From positions 131,567 to 195,566 of the forward strand of contig NZ_DJUW01000002.1 of assembly GCF_002440635.1 (NCBI RefSeq): a stretch of 64,000 bases of DNA, given 5' to 3'. The DNA is from Novosphingobium sp. UBA6272 (GTDB taxonomy: Bacteria; Pseudomonadota; Alphaproteobacteria; Sphingomonadales; Sphingomonadaceae). This document shows, piece after piece, positions 8,084-16,797 of the stretch. A program made the position numbers and the translations under genes. Numbering within the stretch: position 1 is the stretch's first letter; each line of letters begins with the position of its first letter. Under the pieces are notes generated by a model. The model saw nothing but the letters and a program-made list of their open reading frames with translations, was not told where the DNA came from and ran no database searches.

Positions 8084-9340
8084 TTATTGATTCATCGTCG
8101 CGAAGAAGTCTTCGTTGGTCTTGGAATCCTTCATCTTGTCGAGCAGGAATTCCATCGCGTCGACCGTGCCCATCTGCATCAGAATCCGGCGCAGCACCCA
8201 CATCTTGCTGAGCTTGTCCTTGGCGACCAGCAGTTCTTCCTTGCGGGTCCCGGACTTGCCGACATCGAGCGCCGGGAAGATCCGCTTGTCGGCCACCTTG
8301 CGGTCAAGCACGATTTCGCTGTTACCGGTGCCCTTGAACTCTTCGAAGATCACTTCGTCCATGCGGCTGCCGGTATCGATCAGCGCGGTTGCGATGATCG
8401 ACAGGCTGCCGCCCTCCTCGATGTTGCGCGCCGCGCCGAAGAAGCGCTTGGGGCGCTGCAGGGCGTTGGCGTCGACACCGCCGGTCAGGACCTTGCCCGA
8501 CGACGGCACCACGGTGTTGTAGGCGCGGCCGAGGCGGGTGATCGAATCGAGCAGGATCACCACGTCGCGCTTGTGCTCGACCAGCCGCTTGGCCTTCTCG
8601 ATCACCATTTCGGCAACCTGGACGTGGCGGGTGGCGGGCTCATCGAAGGTCGAGGAGATCACCTCGCCCTTCACCGAGCGCTGCATGTCGGTGACTTCTT
8701 CCGGGCGTTCATCGACCAGCAGCACCAGCAGGAACACTTCGGGATGGTTGTCGGTGATCGCCTTGGCGATGTTCTGCAGCAGCACGGTCTTGCCGGTCCG
8801 TGGCGGGGCAACGATCAGCGCGCGCTGGCCCTTGCCCTGCGGCGAGATGATGTCGATCACCCGCGCCGACTTGTCCTTGACGGTCGGGTCGAGCGTATCG
8901 AGGCTGAGCTTTTCGTCCGGATAGAGCGGTGTCAGGTTGTCGAAATTGACGCGGTGGCGAACCGCTTCTGGATCGTCATAGTTGACACTGATCAGCTTGG
9001 TGATCGCGAAATAGCGTTCGCCGTCCTTGGGGGCGCGGACCTCGCCTTCGACCGTGTCGCCGGTGCGCAGGCCCCATTTGCGGACCTGATTGGGCGAGAC
9101 GTAAATGTCGTCGGGTCCGGCCAGGTAATTCGCTTCCGGGCTGCGCAGAAAGCCGAATCCATCGGTCAGCACTTCGATCGTGCCCTGCCCGATGATTTCC
9201 TCGCCATCCTCGGCCAGTTCCTTGAGGATCGCGAACATCAGATCCTGGCGGCGCATCGTCGATGCGGCTTCGACTTCCAGCTCTTCGGCCATTTCGACCA
9301 GTTCGGCGGAGGTCTTTTTCTTGAGTTCTTTCAAGTGCAT
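8084..9340 (-). CDS. rho: Transcription termination factor Rho
   Basis: 418 aa, canonical length. The N-terminal helical domain (MHLKELKKKTSAELVEMAEEL) is followed by the OSB RNA-binding domain, with GFGFLRS at 61-67 as the RNP1-type motif. The Walker A RTGKT is at 181-185, with Walker B DVVILLDSITRL further on and an arginine-rich C-terminal part. Rho is a hexameric RNA helicase that ends untranslated transcripts. The rho-hemE neighbourhood beside the origin is conserved in alphaproteobacteria. The 159-bp upstream gap may hold its leader and promoter. Confidence 0.98.
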   Translation of the reverse strand: MHLKELKKKTSAELVEMAEELEVEAASTMRRQDLMFAILKELAEDGEEIIGQGTIEVLTDGFGFLRSPEANYLAGPDDIYVSPNQVRKWGLRTGDTVEGEVRAPKDGERYFAITKLISVNYDDPEAVRHRVNFDNLTPLYPDEKLSLDTLDPTVKDKSARVIDIISPQGKGQRALIVAPPRTGKTVLLQNIAKAITDNHPEVFLLVLLVDERPEEVTDMQRSVKGEVISSTFDEPATRHVQVAEMVIEKAKRLVEHKRDVVILLDSITRLGRAYNTVVPSSGKVLTGGVDANALQRPKRFFGAARNIEEGGSLSIIATALIDTGSRMDEVIFEEFKGTGNSEIVLDRKVADKRIFPALDVGKSGTRKEELLVAKDKLSKMWVLRRILMQMGTVDAMEFLLDKMKDSKTNEDFFATMNQ

Positions 9341-9499
9341 TTGTCTTGTATTCCAGTAATTTGCTTATGCTGATCTGGCCGACCGATCATGGGGCTTGGA
9401 GAAAGCGGATCGTGCCGCGAGCAAGGCGCGGTCTCGTGTCGGACAAGATCGAAATAGGCTCGCGCCCCATGTGTGTCAATCAAGCGCTGACAGCGCGGC

Positions 9500-9865
9500 C
9501 TATTGGCGACCCCGGCCTTGCTCGGCTTCGGCAGCATTCTGGGCGGCAGTCCCGGCGAACTGCATCGCCTTTCCGGCGCGCAGTGCGCAGCTGGCCACTT
9601 CGGCGTCGATCCCTTTGAAGAAGCCGGTTTGGGAACCGATCCTTCGGATGTGTCCGGTCCAGTCGGCTTCAGCGACCTGCCCATCCAATCGGCCGACAAA
9701 GTAGGATGAGGCGGCGAGCAGACCGTAACGCTTATCCTTCTCTTTCTCGTCAACACCGCCAACCGAATAAAGCATCGCCATGAAACAGCGCATGTCTGCC
9801 TCGGTGGCGGGGGGCAGCGGCTGGGTCGCGGCACCGGCCGCAGCGATCATCGGAAACAGGAACAT
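9500..9865 (-). CDS. Hypothetical exported protein
   Basis: 121 aa with a short hydrophobic N-terminus (MFLFPMIAAAGAATQ) that could be a signal peptide. The ATG at 9865 has AAGGGGAAG upstream. The body is helical with two cysteines and motifs such as MRCFMAMLYSVGG and YFVGRLDGQV; similar small proteins occur in sphingomonads without known function. A longer ORF in another frame over the same DNA was rejected because it runs into rho and has no ribosome binding site. Confidence 0.65.
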   Translation of the reverse strand: MFLFPMIAAAGAATQPLPPATEADMRCFMAMLYSVGGVDEKEKDKRYGLLAASSYFVGRLDGQVAEADWTGHIRRIGSQTGFFKGIDAEVASCALRAGKAMQFAGTAAQNAAEAEQGRGRQ

Positions 9866-9890
9866 CGGACTTCCCCTTCGAACTGGCCAG

Positions 9891-10334
9891 TCAGAACGGC
9901 CGCAGCACCACCAGGATCACGATCAGCACCGCAGCCAGGCCTGGCACTTCGTTGAGCAGCCGCAGACGCCGGCCGGTCAACCGCCGCTCACCGCGTTGCA
10001 GCGCGGCGTGATATCCCGCCAGCCAGACATGATAGGCGCTCAGCGCCAAAACCAGCGCCAGCTTCGCGTGGAACCAGCCTTGGGCAAAGGCTCCCGTGAC
10101 ATAGGCCAGCGTCAGCCCTAGCACCCAGACCACCACCAGCGAGGGCCACAGGATGATCTTGAGCAGCTTGCCTTCGCGGTCGAGCCAAACTGCGTTCTCG
10201 GGCGATCCCTCAGGCGCTTCCTGATGATAGACGAAATAGCGCGGGAGCATAAACAGCCCGGCCATCCAGAAGATCACGAAAATGATGTGGCCGGCCTTGA
10301 GCCAGAGATAGGTCATGGAAAGCACCCAGGTCAT
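9891..10334 (-). CDS. hemJ: Protoporphyrinogen IX oxidase HemJ (CopD-like membrane protein)
   Basis: 147 aa with four hydrophobic segments. The N-terminal WLKAGHIIFVIFWMAGLFML with the following PRYFVYH matches the HemJ family, including the conserved His16 and Arg32. HemJ converts protoporphyrinogen IX to protoporphyrin IX in the inner membrane, replacing HemG or HemY in many alphaproteobacteria. It lies 15 bases downstream of hemE, which supports the heme assignment over a generic copper-resistance CopD protein. Confidence 0.85.
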   Translation of the reverse strand: MTWVLSMTYLWLKAGHIIFVIFWMAGLFMLPRYFVYHQEAPEGSPENAVWLDREGKLLKIILWPSLVVVWVLGLTLAYVTGAFAQGWFHAKLALVLALSAYHVWLAGYHAALQRGERRLTGRRLRLLNEVPGLAAVLIVILVVLRPF

Positions 10335-10349
10335 GTGCGGCTATATAGG

Positions 10350-11375
10350 TCAGCCCCACCAGTTTCGCACCAGATTCAACAGCTGGCCAACGTGCTCGAC
10401 CGGCGTGGTCTGCCCGATCCCGTGGCCAAGGTTGAACACGTGCGGGCGATCGGCGAAGGCCTCGAGGATCTTCAATGCCTGACGGTCCATCTCCTCGCCC
10501 CCGGCCAGCAGCAACAGCGGATCGAGGTTGCCCTGCACCGGCAGCCCGGCGGGCAGGGCCTTGTCGGCCCACAGCGGATCGATCGTTTCGTCAAGCCCGA
10601 CCGCGTGAACCGCGGTTTCGCGCGCATAGGCCGGGAGTTTTTCCCCGGCACCCTTGGGAAAGCCGATCACCGGTACATGCGGAAAGCGGGCCTTGATTGC
10701 CGCGACGATCGCCGCGTTGGGCGCGATCACCCAGCGTTCGAATTCGGATGGGGCCAGGCTGCCGGCCCACGAATCGAACAGTTGCACCGCTTCGGCCCCG
10801 GCAAGGATCTGCCCGCCGAGATATTCGATTGTTACCGCCACGATTCCATCGATGATCGCCTGGAACGCAGCAGGATCGCGATAGGCCAGCTCGCGGGTGA
10901 CGTGCTGATCGCGGCTGCCCTCCCCCGCCACCATGTAGGTCGCGACGGTCCACGGGCTGCCCGCGAAACCCAGCATGGTCTTGCCGGGCGGGAGCAGCGC
11001 CTTCACCTGCTTGACCGTTTCATAGATCGGGTTGAGCCGTTCCGGCACGGCATGCAGGCTGGCCAGCGCGGCATCGGCGAGGCGCGGCGAAAGGTGCGGG
11101 CCCTCGCCCTGCAGAAACTCCAGATCCTGGCCCATCGCATAGGGCACGATCAGGATGTCGGAAAACAGGATAGCCCCGTCCATGCCATAGCGGCGCAGTG
11201 GCTGGATCGTGATCTCCGCGGCGGCCTCGCTGTTATAGACCAGCGCGAGAAATCCGCCCTTCTCGGCCCGCAGCGCGCGGTACTCGGGCAAGTAGCGCCC
11301 AGCCTGGCGCATCAGCCATGCCGGCCGGGGACGGACGTTTTCTCCATGCAGGGTATCGAGCAGCAAACCGGGCAT
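10350..11375 (-). CDS. hemE: Uroporphyrinogen decarboxylase HemE
   Basis: 341 aa. The N-terminal RPAWLMRQAGRYLPEY (17-32) is the strictly conserved substrate-binding stretch, and DGAILFSDILIVPYAMGQ and GFAGSPWTVATYM are further family signatures. It decarboxylates uroporphyrinogen III to coproporphyrinogen III. It forms an operon with hemJ. Its 5' end borders the proposed oriC, the same position as hemE in Caulobacter and Rickettsia. Confidence 0.97.
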   Translation of the reverse strand: MPGLLLDTLHGENVRPRPAWLMRQAGRYLPEYRALRAEKGGFLALVYNSEAAAEITIQPLRRYGMDGAILFSDILIVPYAMGQDLEFLQGEGPHLSPRLADAALASLHAVPERLNPIYETVKQVKALLPPGKTMLGFAGSPWTVATYMVAGEGSRDQHVTRELAYRDPAAFQAIIDGIVAVTIEYLGGQILAGAEAVQLFDSWAGSLAPSEFERWVIAPNAAIVAAIKARFPHVPVIGFPKGAGEKLPAYARETAVHAVGLDETIDPLWADKALPAGLPVQGNLDPLLLLAGGEEMDRQALKILEAFADRPHVFNLGHGIGQTTPVEHVGQLLNLVRNWWG

Positions 11376-11696
11376 CGCAGGCCTATTCCAATCAAATACA
11401 AATAAGATTCTTAATAGGATTCAGGTGTAGTTGGCCCTGTGGAAAGCGGGCACAAGCGCGCCTTGCCGGAATTCTCCCGCGCTGAACAGGGTAAAGGCGA
11501 TCCCGAATCGCGTCGCCCCCGCGTCAACCGCATCTTATCCCCACTGTCCCCAGCCTGTGGGGAACACCGTCCACATGTCCACAAGTGCCCGATCCGAATC
11601 CCGGCAGTGGGGGCGGATCGTGATGGCAAACTTGTACCCGCATTCCTCCCGTGGTTTATGCAGAGGACTGTCCACAGGGGTTCTCCGTTTCCGATC
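11376..11696. other. oriC: Probable chromosomal replication origin (oriC)
   Basis: This 321-bp non-coding gap lies between hemE and the divergent PEP-synthase/PPDK regulatory gene, exactly where oriC lies in Caulobacter. An AT-rich patch spans about 11386-11420. Weak DnaA-box-like 9-mers occur at 11535-11543 (TTATCCCCA, one mismatch), 11556-11564, 11575-11583, 11668-11676 and 11438-11446 (about two mismatches each). GANTC methylation sites lie at 11406, 11418, 11505 and 11596. Most genes on each side point away from it. The call rests mainly on synteny, because no perfect DnaA box is visible here. Confidence 0.8.
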
Positions 11697-12524
11697 ATGC
11701 CGCGCCTGCACCTTCACCTGCTATCGGATTCGACCGGCGAAACGCTTGAGATGCTGGCCAAGGCCGCGCTCGCCCAGTTCGAAGGGGCAGAGGTGATCCG
11801 CCATTTCTGGCCGATGGTCCGCTCGCAGCAGCACCTTGACCGGATCATGGGAGAGATCGGTGCCAATCCGGGGCTGGTCTTCTATACCCTGGTCAATCCC
11901 GAAACGCGAACCAAGCTGGAGGAGCGTTGCCGCGCACTCGGCCTGCCGGTGGTCCCGGTGCTCGATGCCGCGGTCGAGGCGCTGGAAGCGGCGCTGGGCC
12001 AGCACCCGAAGGCCCGCCCGGGCAGCCAGCACGCGATGAACGAGGCCTATTTCAAGCGCGTCGACGCGATCCACTATACTATTGCCCACGATGACGGGGT
12101 CGGCTGGGAGAATTGGGAAGAGGCCGATATCGTCCTCGCCGGGGTGTCGCGCAGCTCGAAGACCCCGACCAGCATCTACCTCGCCAATCGCGGCTACAAG
12201 GTTGCCAATATCCCGATCGTGGTGGAAAGCCCGCCGCCTCCGGCGCTCTACGGGCTCAAGCATCCGCTGGTGGTTGGCCTCACCACTGCGCCGGACCGGC
12301 TGGTCCAGGTCCGCCGCAACCGTCTGCTCTCGCTAAACCAGGCGCCAGAGACCGCCTATGTCGATGCCGACCGGGTCGCGCGCGAGGTGCAATATGCCCG
12401 GCGGATGTTTGCCGACAACGACTGGCCGGTGATCGATGTCACCCGCCGCTCGATCGAGGAAACCGCCGCGGCGGTGATCAACCTCTACAACGAGCGCCAC
12501 CCCCAGGAAGAGAGCGACGCGTGA
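11697..12524 (+). CDS. ppsR: Pyruvate, phosphate dikinase / PEP synthase regulatory protein (kinase-phosphorylase)
   Basis: 275 aa (DUF299). MPRLHLHLLSDSTGETLEML is the family N-terminus, so the ATG at 11697 is chosen over an open frame that extends upstream into the origin. The P-loop GVSRSSKT is at 149-156, with QVRRNRL further on. Members switch PEP synthase or PPDK on and off by ADP-dependent phosphorylation and Pi-dependent dephosphorylation. It is the first gene right of the origin, as in Caulobacter. Its stop overlaps the GTG start of maf. Confidence 0.93.
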   Translation: MPRLHLHLLSDSTGETLEMLAKAALAQFEGAEVIRHFWPMVRSQQHLDRIMGEIGANPGLVFYTLVNPETRTKLEERCRALGLPVVPVLDAAVEALEAALGQHPKARPGSQHAMNEAYFKRVDAIHYTIAHDDGVGWENWEEADIVLAGVSRSSKTPTSIYLANRGYKVANIPIVVESPPPPALYGLKHPLVVGLTTAPDRLVQVRRNRLLSLNQAPETAYVDADRVAREVQYARRMFADNDWPVIDVTRRSIEETAAAVINLYNERHPQEESDA

Positions 12525-13108
12525 GCCTGATCCTCGCTTCGCAAAGCGCTTCGCGGCGCGCGATGCTCGATGCAGCCGGGGTAACTTACCGCGCGGTCCC
12601 GGCGCATCTCGATGAGCGCGCGCTTGAGGCTGGCCTCGGCGATGCCTCACCGGGCCAAGTGGCGGTCGAACTGGCTGCGGCCAAGGCACTTGCGGTTGCT
12701 CGCGATCATCCCGGCGCCTTGGTGCTGGGCAGCGATTCGCTGGTCGAGGTCGACGGGCGGCGCTTTGACAAGCCGGAAAGCCGCGATCAGGCTGCGGACC
12801 ATCTACGGACCTTCTCGGGCCAGGAAATGCGGCTTTACTCTGCCGCCGCGTTGGCGCGCGACGGCGCGGTGCTCTGGCGTCACGCAACCCTCGCCCGGCT
12901 CACGGTTCGCGAACTCTCCGATGCCTTTATCGAGGACTATCTGAGCCACGAATGGCCGGCAGTCTCCGGCTGTGTCGGGGTATTCCGGATCGAGGCGCGC
13001 GGCGTGCAATTGTTCGAAGCCATCGAAGGCGATCACTTCACCGTATTGGGCATGCCGCTGCTCGACGTGCTTGGTGCCTTGCGTGAAGCCGGGGAGTTAC
13101 CGGCATGA
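12521..13108 (+). CDS. maf: Maf-family nucleoside triphosphate pyrophosphatase
   Basis: 195 aa starting at GTG 12521 inside the previous stop region (GTGA overlap). LASQSASRRAML is the Maf nucleotide-binding signature, with GSDSLVEVDG, FDKPESRDQA and SGCVGVFRIEARG following. Maf proteins hydrolyse non-canonical or methylated NTPs and are linked to cell-division control. The exact substrate class (dTTP/UTP versus m7GTP) cannot be settled from these motifs. The stop overlaps aroE by four bases. Confidence 0.9.
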   Translation: MSLILASQSASRRAMLDAAGVTYRAVPAHLDERALEAGLGDASPGQVAVELAAAKALAVARDHPGALVLGSDSLVEVDGRRFDKPESRDQAADHLRTFSGQEMRLYSAAALARDGAVLWRHATLARLTVRELSDAFIEDYLSHEWPAVSGCVGVFRIEARGVQLFEAIEGDHFTVLGMPLLDVLGALREAGELPA

Positions 13109-13962
13109 GCGCTCCCTACGCCGAGGTGATCGGTGATCCGATCGCCCAGTCGAAAAGCCCGGCGATCCACACCTTCTGGCTCGGCAAGCTGGGGATCGAT
13201 GCCGATTACCGCGCTTGCCATGTGGAGCCGGAGGGGTTGGCCGAGTACTTCGCCGCGCGCCGCGCCGATCCCGACTGGCGCGGCTGCAATGTCACCATGC
13301 CGCACAAGCAGGCGGTGATGCCGCTGCTCGGCGCGCTTGACCCGCTGGCTACACGGATCGGGGCGGTCAACACCGTGGTGCGTGGCGAGGACCGGCAGCT
13401 GACCGGGTACAACACCGATGTCGCGGGGTTTCTCGAGCCGCTTTTACCATTGCTGGCAGAAAGTCACCTCTACCGGATGGCACGAATCTTGGGGGCCGGC
13501 GGTGCGGCGCGGGCGATCGTTGCGGCGCTGGCCGACAAGGGCTTCACCCTGGTCCTCGCCGCGCGCGATCCGGCCAGGGCGCGGGCGCTGCTCGATGAGC
13601 TGGCACCCAAGGGCGAGCATCATGCGGTCGATCTCGCGCATTTTGCCCCAGAAACCGATTTCGCTTTCGACGACCGTACACAGTTGCTGGATCTGGTGAT
13701 CAATGCCAGCCCGCTCGGCATGGCCGGGCAGCCGCCGCTCGCTTTCGATTTCAGCCATGCCCCGCCAGGCAGCGTGGTTTATGACATTGTCACCAACCCG
13801 CTGGAGACGCCGCTTCTGGCAGAGGCGCGGCAGCGCGGTTTTGCCACGATCGATGGCCTTGCCATGCTGATTGGCCAGGCGGCGGCGGCCTTTGAGAAGT
13901 TCTTCGGCCAGCCTGCCCCGCGCAGGTACGATGCCGAATTGCGCGAACTGCTGACCCGATGA
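13105..13962 (+). CDS. aroE: Shikimate dehydrogenase AroE
   Basis: 285 aa. The substrate site includes SKSPAIH (16-22), the catalytic Lys68 in NVTMPHK and Asp105 in YNTD. The NADP-binding loop is GAGGAARA. It reduces 3-dehydroshikimate to shikimate in aromatic amino acid synthesis. It overlaps maf and coaE by four bases each, forming the conserved ppsR-maf-aroE-coaE origin-proximal operon. Confidence 0.95.
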   Translation: MSAPYAEVIGDPIAQSKSPAIHTFWLGKLGIDADYRACHVEPEGLAEYFAARRADPDWRGCNVTMPHKQAVMPLLGALDPLATRIGAVNTVVRGEDRQLTGYNTDVAGFLEPLLPLLAESHLYRMARILGAGGAARAIVAALADKGFTLVLAARDPARARALLDELAPKGEHHAVDLAHFAPETDFAFDDRTQLLDLVINASPLGMAGQPPLAFDFSHAPPGSVVYDIVTNPLETPLLAEARQRGFATIDGLAMLIGQAAAAFEKFFGQPAPRRYDAELRELLTR

Positions 13963-14564
13963 GCGAGAAGCGCCCCTTCATCCTCGGCCTGACCGGTTCG
14001 ATCGGGATGGGCAAAAGCGCTGTGGCGGCGATGTTCCGCGGCCTCGGCGTGCCGGTCTTTGATGCCGACGCCGCGGTGCACGAACTGCAGGGTCCGGGCG
14101 GGGCTTGCCTCGCCCCGATCGAACGGGCCTTTCCCGGCACGACCGGTCCGGCGGGAGTCGACCGGCAAAAACTGGGTGCGGCGGTATTCGGCAATCCGCA
14201 GGCGCTCAAACTGCTCGAATCGATCGTCCACCCCGAAGTAGCCGAGCTGCGTCGGGTCTTTCTGGCCGACAATGCCGATGCGCCGCTGATCGTGTTCGAC
14301 ATTCCGCTGCTGTTCGAAAAGACCGGCCAGCATGGGCTCGACGCGGTGGTGGTGGTTTCCGCCCCGGCCGATCAGCAGCGGGAGCGGGTCCTGGCCCGGC
14401 CCGGCATGACGGTTGAGAAATTCGAGCAGATCCTGAAGCTGCAGGTGCCCGATGCCGAAAAGCGCGCACGGGCCGATCATGTGATCGATACCGGGGTCAG
14501 CCTCGCCGAAACCCGCCATGCAGTTCAGCGCCTGGTCCATCTGCTGACCGGACAACAAAAATAG
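13959..14564 (+). CDS. coaE: Dephospho-CoA kinase CoaE
   Basis: 201 aa. GLTGSIGMGKS (10-20) is the P-loop, followed by the conserved DADAAVHELQGPGG, the IVHPEV region and DIPLLFEK. It performs the last step of coenzyme A synthesis. The four-base overlap with aroE shows coupled translation. A 50-bp gap with no evident terminator separates it from dnaQ. Confidence 0.95.
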   Translation: MSEKRPFILGLTGSIGMGKSAVAAMFRGLGVPVFDADAAVHELQGPGGACLAPIERAFPGTTGPAGVDRQKLGAAVFGNPQALKLLESIVHPEVAELRRVFLADNADAPLIVFDIPLLFEKTGQHGLDAVVVVSAPADQQRERVLARPGMTVEKFEQILKLQVPDAEKRARADHVIDTGVSLAETRHAVQRLVHLLTGQQK

Positions 14565-14614
14565 CTGCATGACCCCTTGTAACCGATCTGTAATGGGCAG
14601 ATATCGGATGGGTA

Positions 14615-15301
14615 ATGCGAGAGATCATCTTCGACACGGAAACCACCGGACTTGATCCCAAAAGCGGTGACCGTCTGGTCGAAATCGGCTGCATCGAGAT
14701 GGTCAACCGGGTGCCGACCGGCGAGACATTCCACTGCTACTTCAATCCCGATCGCGACATGCCGGCCGAGGCCGAGCGGGTTCACGGGCTGTCGATCAGC
14801 TTCCTGTCCGACAAGCCGCGGTTTCACGAAAAGGCTGCCGATTTCCTCGAGTTCATCGGGGAAGAGACGATGCTGGTCGCGCACAACGCCGGGTTCGACT
14901 TTGGCTTCGTCAATTCCGAGCTGGAAATGTGCGGGCTGCCGCCACTGTCGCGTGAACGGATGATCGATACCGTGGCCATGGCCCGGATGCGGCACCCTGG
15001 TGCGAAGAACTCGCTCGATGCGCTGTGCACCCGCTATGGCATCGACCGCAGCCACCGCACCAGACACGGCGCGCTGCTTGACGCCGAACTGCTGGCGCAG
15101 GTCTATGTCGAACTGACCGGCGGACGCCAGATCGGCCTGTCGCTGGCTGCTGAAACCCAGGCGATCGAGGTGACGACGCTTTCTGTCGCCCGTCGGACCC
15201 GACCCTTCCGTCCCGCCCGTCCGCATGCGGCGAGCGAGGCTGAACGCGCGGCGCATGCCGCGTTCCTCGAAACGGTGAAGTCTCCGGTATGGAACGACTG
15301 A
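14615..15301 (+). CDS. dnaQ: DNA polymerase III epsilon subunit (3'-5' exonuclease)
   Basis: 228 aa. Exo I is FDTETTG with Asp7 and Glu9; Exo II is HNAGFDFGFVN; Exo III is HGALLDAELLAQVY, making a DEDDh exonuclease. It proofreads for the replicative polymerase. The C-terminal tail is enriched in Arg, Pro and Ala and probably contacts the alpha subunit. The coaE-dnaQ order matches Caulobacter next to its origin. Confidence 0.95.
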   Translation: MREIIFDTETTGLDPKSGDRLVEIGCIEMVNRVPTGETFHCYFNPDRDMPAEAERVHGLSISFLSDKPRFHEKAADFLEFIGEETMLVAHNAGFDFGFVNSELEMCGLPPLSRERMIDTVAMARMRHPGAKNSLDALCTRYGIDRSHRTRHGALLDAELLAQVYVELTGGRQIGLSLAAETQAIEVTTLSVARRTRPFRPARPHAASEAERAAHAAFLETVKSPVWND

Positions 15302-15335
15302 TCCTGTTTCGATCACTTTGACAGGAGAAGCTACC

Positions 15336-15902
15336 ATGGACATTCGCGTATCCGGCCACCAGGTTGAAACTGGCGAAGCGCTGCAAGAGCATGCACAGAC
15401 CCGCCTGGCCGCGATTGTCGAGAAGTACTTTCCCAAGGCATTGTCCGGAACGGTGACCTTCAACCGCGCGCCGGCGGCGGCGTTCCGCTGCGATATTGTC
15501 ACCCACCCGATGCAGGGGCTGGTGCTCAAGGGTGCCGGAATCGCGCAGGACGCGCATGTCGCGCTCGATCAGGCGGCCGAAAAGATCGACAAGCAGCTGC
15601 GCCGCTACAAGCGCCGGATCAAGGACCGGCACGAAGCCTCGACTCATGCCCAGCGGACCGAGGAAGCGGCCTATACCGTGTTCGCTGAGCCCGATGAGGC
15701 GGCCGAGGAAGTCAATGTCGATGCCCCGGTGGTGATTGCCGAAACCCGGGTCGACGTGCCCGAAGCGACCGTTTCCGACGCGGTCATGATGCTCGACCTG
15801 CGCAACACCAATGCCCTGCTGTTCAAGAATGCTGGCACCGGCAGGCATAATATGGTTTATCGCCGCGGTGATGGTTCGATCGGATGGGTTGAACCAAGCT
15901 GA
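15336..15902 (+). CDS. hpf: Ribosome hibernation-promoting factor (long HPF / RaiA family)
   Basis: 188 aa from the ATG at 15336, which follows ACAGGAGAAG; an upstream ATG would add only six residues. The N-terminal domain (MDIRVSGHQVETGEALQEHAQTRL to about 100) is the S30AE fold. The C-terminal part (DAVMMLDLRNTNALLFKNAGTGRHNMVYRRGDGSIGWVEP) is the dimerisation domain of long HPF, which pairs 70S ribosomes into inactive 100S dimers in stationary phase. ptsN follows, the usual order in alphaproteobacteria. Confidence 0.92.
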   Translation: MDIRVSGHQVETGEALQEHAQTRLAAIVEKYFPKALSGTVTFNRAPAAAFRCDIVTHPMQGLVLKGAGIAQDAHVALDQAAEKIDKQLRRYKRRIKDRHEASTHAQRTEEAAYTVFAEPDEAAEEVNVDAPVVIAETRVDVPEATVSDAVMMLDLRNTNALLFKNAGTGRHNMVYRRGDGSIGWVEPS

Positions 15903-16015
15903 CGCGCAGGCTAAAGGCGCGCGCTATTCCGACAAGTGAGGGGGGCTTGTGGCGGCATCAACCGCTGCCCGAACCATTGCTGGTCCGGTCGCGCAACTTG
16001 GATTGAACGTCTGAA

Positions 16016-16477
16016 ATGACAGCACTATTCACCTTGATGCCCGAAGCTGTTGGCACCATCGATGCCGACAGCAAGCAGGCCATCCTCGACCAGCTCGCGC
16101 AGCGATTCGCCGGCGTCTACGGGCTTGATCCCGTGCTGGTGCTCGAACGGATCGAAGAGCGCGAAAAGCTGGGCAGCACCGGTTTCGGGCGCGGCGTGGC
16201 GATCCCGCATGCCCGGATCCCCGGGCTCAGCCGTCCGGTCGGGGCCTTTCTGCGGCTGACAAGCCCGGTCGCCTTCGATGCCGCCGACGGTATGCCGGTT
16301 GATCTGGTGTTCGGCCTGCTTTCACCCGAATCTGCCGGAGCCGCGCACCTTCACGCCCTCGCCGCGATCAGCCGGCTGATGCGCGACGAGGCGATGCACC
16401 GCGCGCTGGGTGAGGCTCCGGGGGCAGAAGCGCTTTACGGACTGCTTTCGAATTCGATCGAAAAGGACGCGGCGTAA
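16016..16477 (+). CDS. ptsN: PTS nitrogen regulatory IIA protein PtsN (EIIA-Ntr)
   Basis: 153 aa. The phosphorylatable His65 is in VAIPHARI, preceded by REKLGSTGFGRG, both hallmarks of EIIA-Ntr. It takes phosphate through the PtsP-NPr chain and signals nitrogen, carbon and potassium status. The 113-bp gap after hpf leaves room for a promoter. Its TAA stop overlaps a possible ATC start of the next gene. Confidence 0.94.
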   Translation: MTALFTLMPEAVGTIDADSKQAILDQLAQRFAGVYGLDPVLVLERIEEREKLGSTGFGRGVAIPHARIPGLSRPVGAFLRLTSPVAFDAADGMPVDLVFGLLSPESAGAAHLHALAAISRLMRDEAMHRALGEAPGAEALYGLLSNSIEKDAA

Positions 16478-16503
16478 TCACGCGCCTGCCCGCCCACCTT
16501 GAA

Positions 16504-16797
16504 GTGGCGGGCCTGATCCGGGCGGTCGAGGCATCGGGCGGTTTTGCGGCCGTGCTCCATAAAGGTGAACGCGAAGCCGGCACAATCCTAGTCGTCCTGA
16601 CCGAAAACGGCGCGAATACGCGGCTTTTCGAGCGCATGCCGAGTGTCGAAACAGGCCGTGAATGGATCTGTACCTTGGTTCAAGATCCTGAAAATAAACC
16701 TGAATTTAACCAGGTATTGGAGCGCAGGACAGCCCGCGACCGTGATCTGTGGATTATCGAACTGGATATCGCGGATGGTGAACGGTTCATCCCATAG
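16504..16797 (+). CDS. DUF1491 family protein (true start probably upstream at a rare codon)
   Basis: 97 aa if translation begins at GTG 16504. GLIRAVEASGGFAAVLHKGEREAG and LTENGANTRLFERM match DUF1491, a small alphaproteobacterial family of unknown role. The reading frame continues upstream through TRLPAHLEV, which looks like the conserved family N-terminus. No ATG or GTG exists before the in-frame stop at 16411, only ATC at 16477 (spaced ten bases from AAAAGGA) or CTG at 16486. Coupling to ptsN is likely. Confidence 0.78.
   Translation: MAGLIRAVEASGGFAAVLHKGEREAGTILVVLTENGANTRLFERMPSVETGREWICTLVQDPENKPEFNQVLERRTARDRDLWIIELDIADGERFIP

Noticed and set aside
7898..9373. 491-aa open frame on the plus strand opposite rho
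   Set aside because: It is antisense to the fully conserved rho gene; the long frame is produced by the GC-rich third positions of the real gene.
9331..9834. 167-aa minus-strand open frame overlapping the rho start
   Set aside because: The alternate frame 9500-9865 has a good ribosome binding site and signal-like N-terminus; this one runs into rho.
11439..11696. 86-codon N-terminal extension of the ppsR frame through the origin
   Set aside because: Family proteins start at MPRLHLHLLSDSTGET; the extension is non-conserved origin DNA.
16745..16760. DnaA-like TGTGGATTA inside DUF1491
   Set aside because: A single near-match inside a coding sequence, with no cluster or synteny support.
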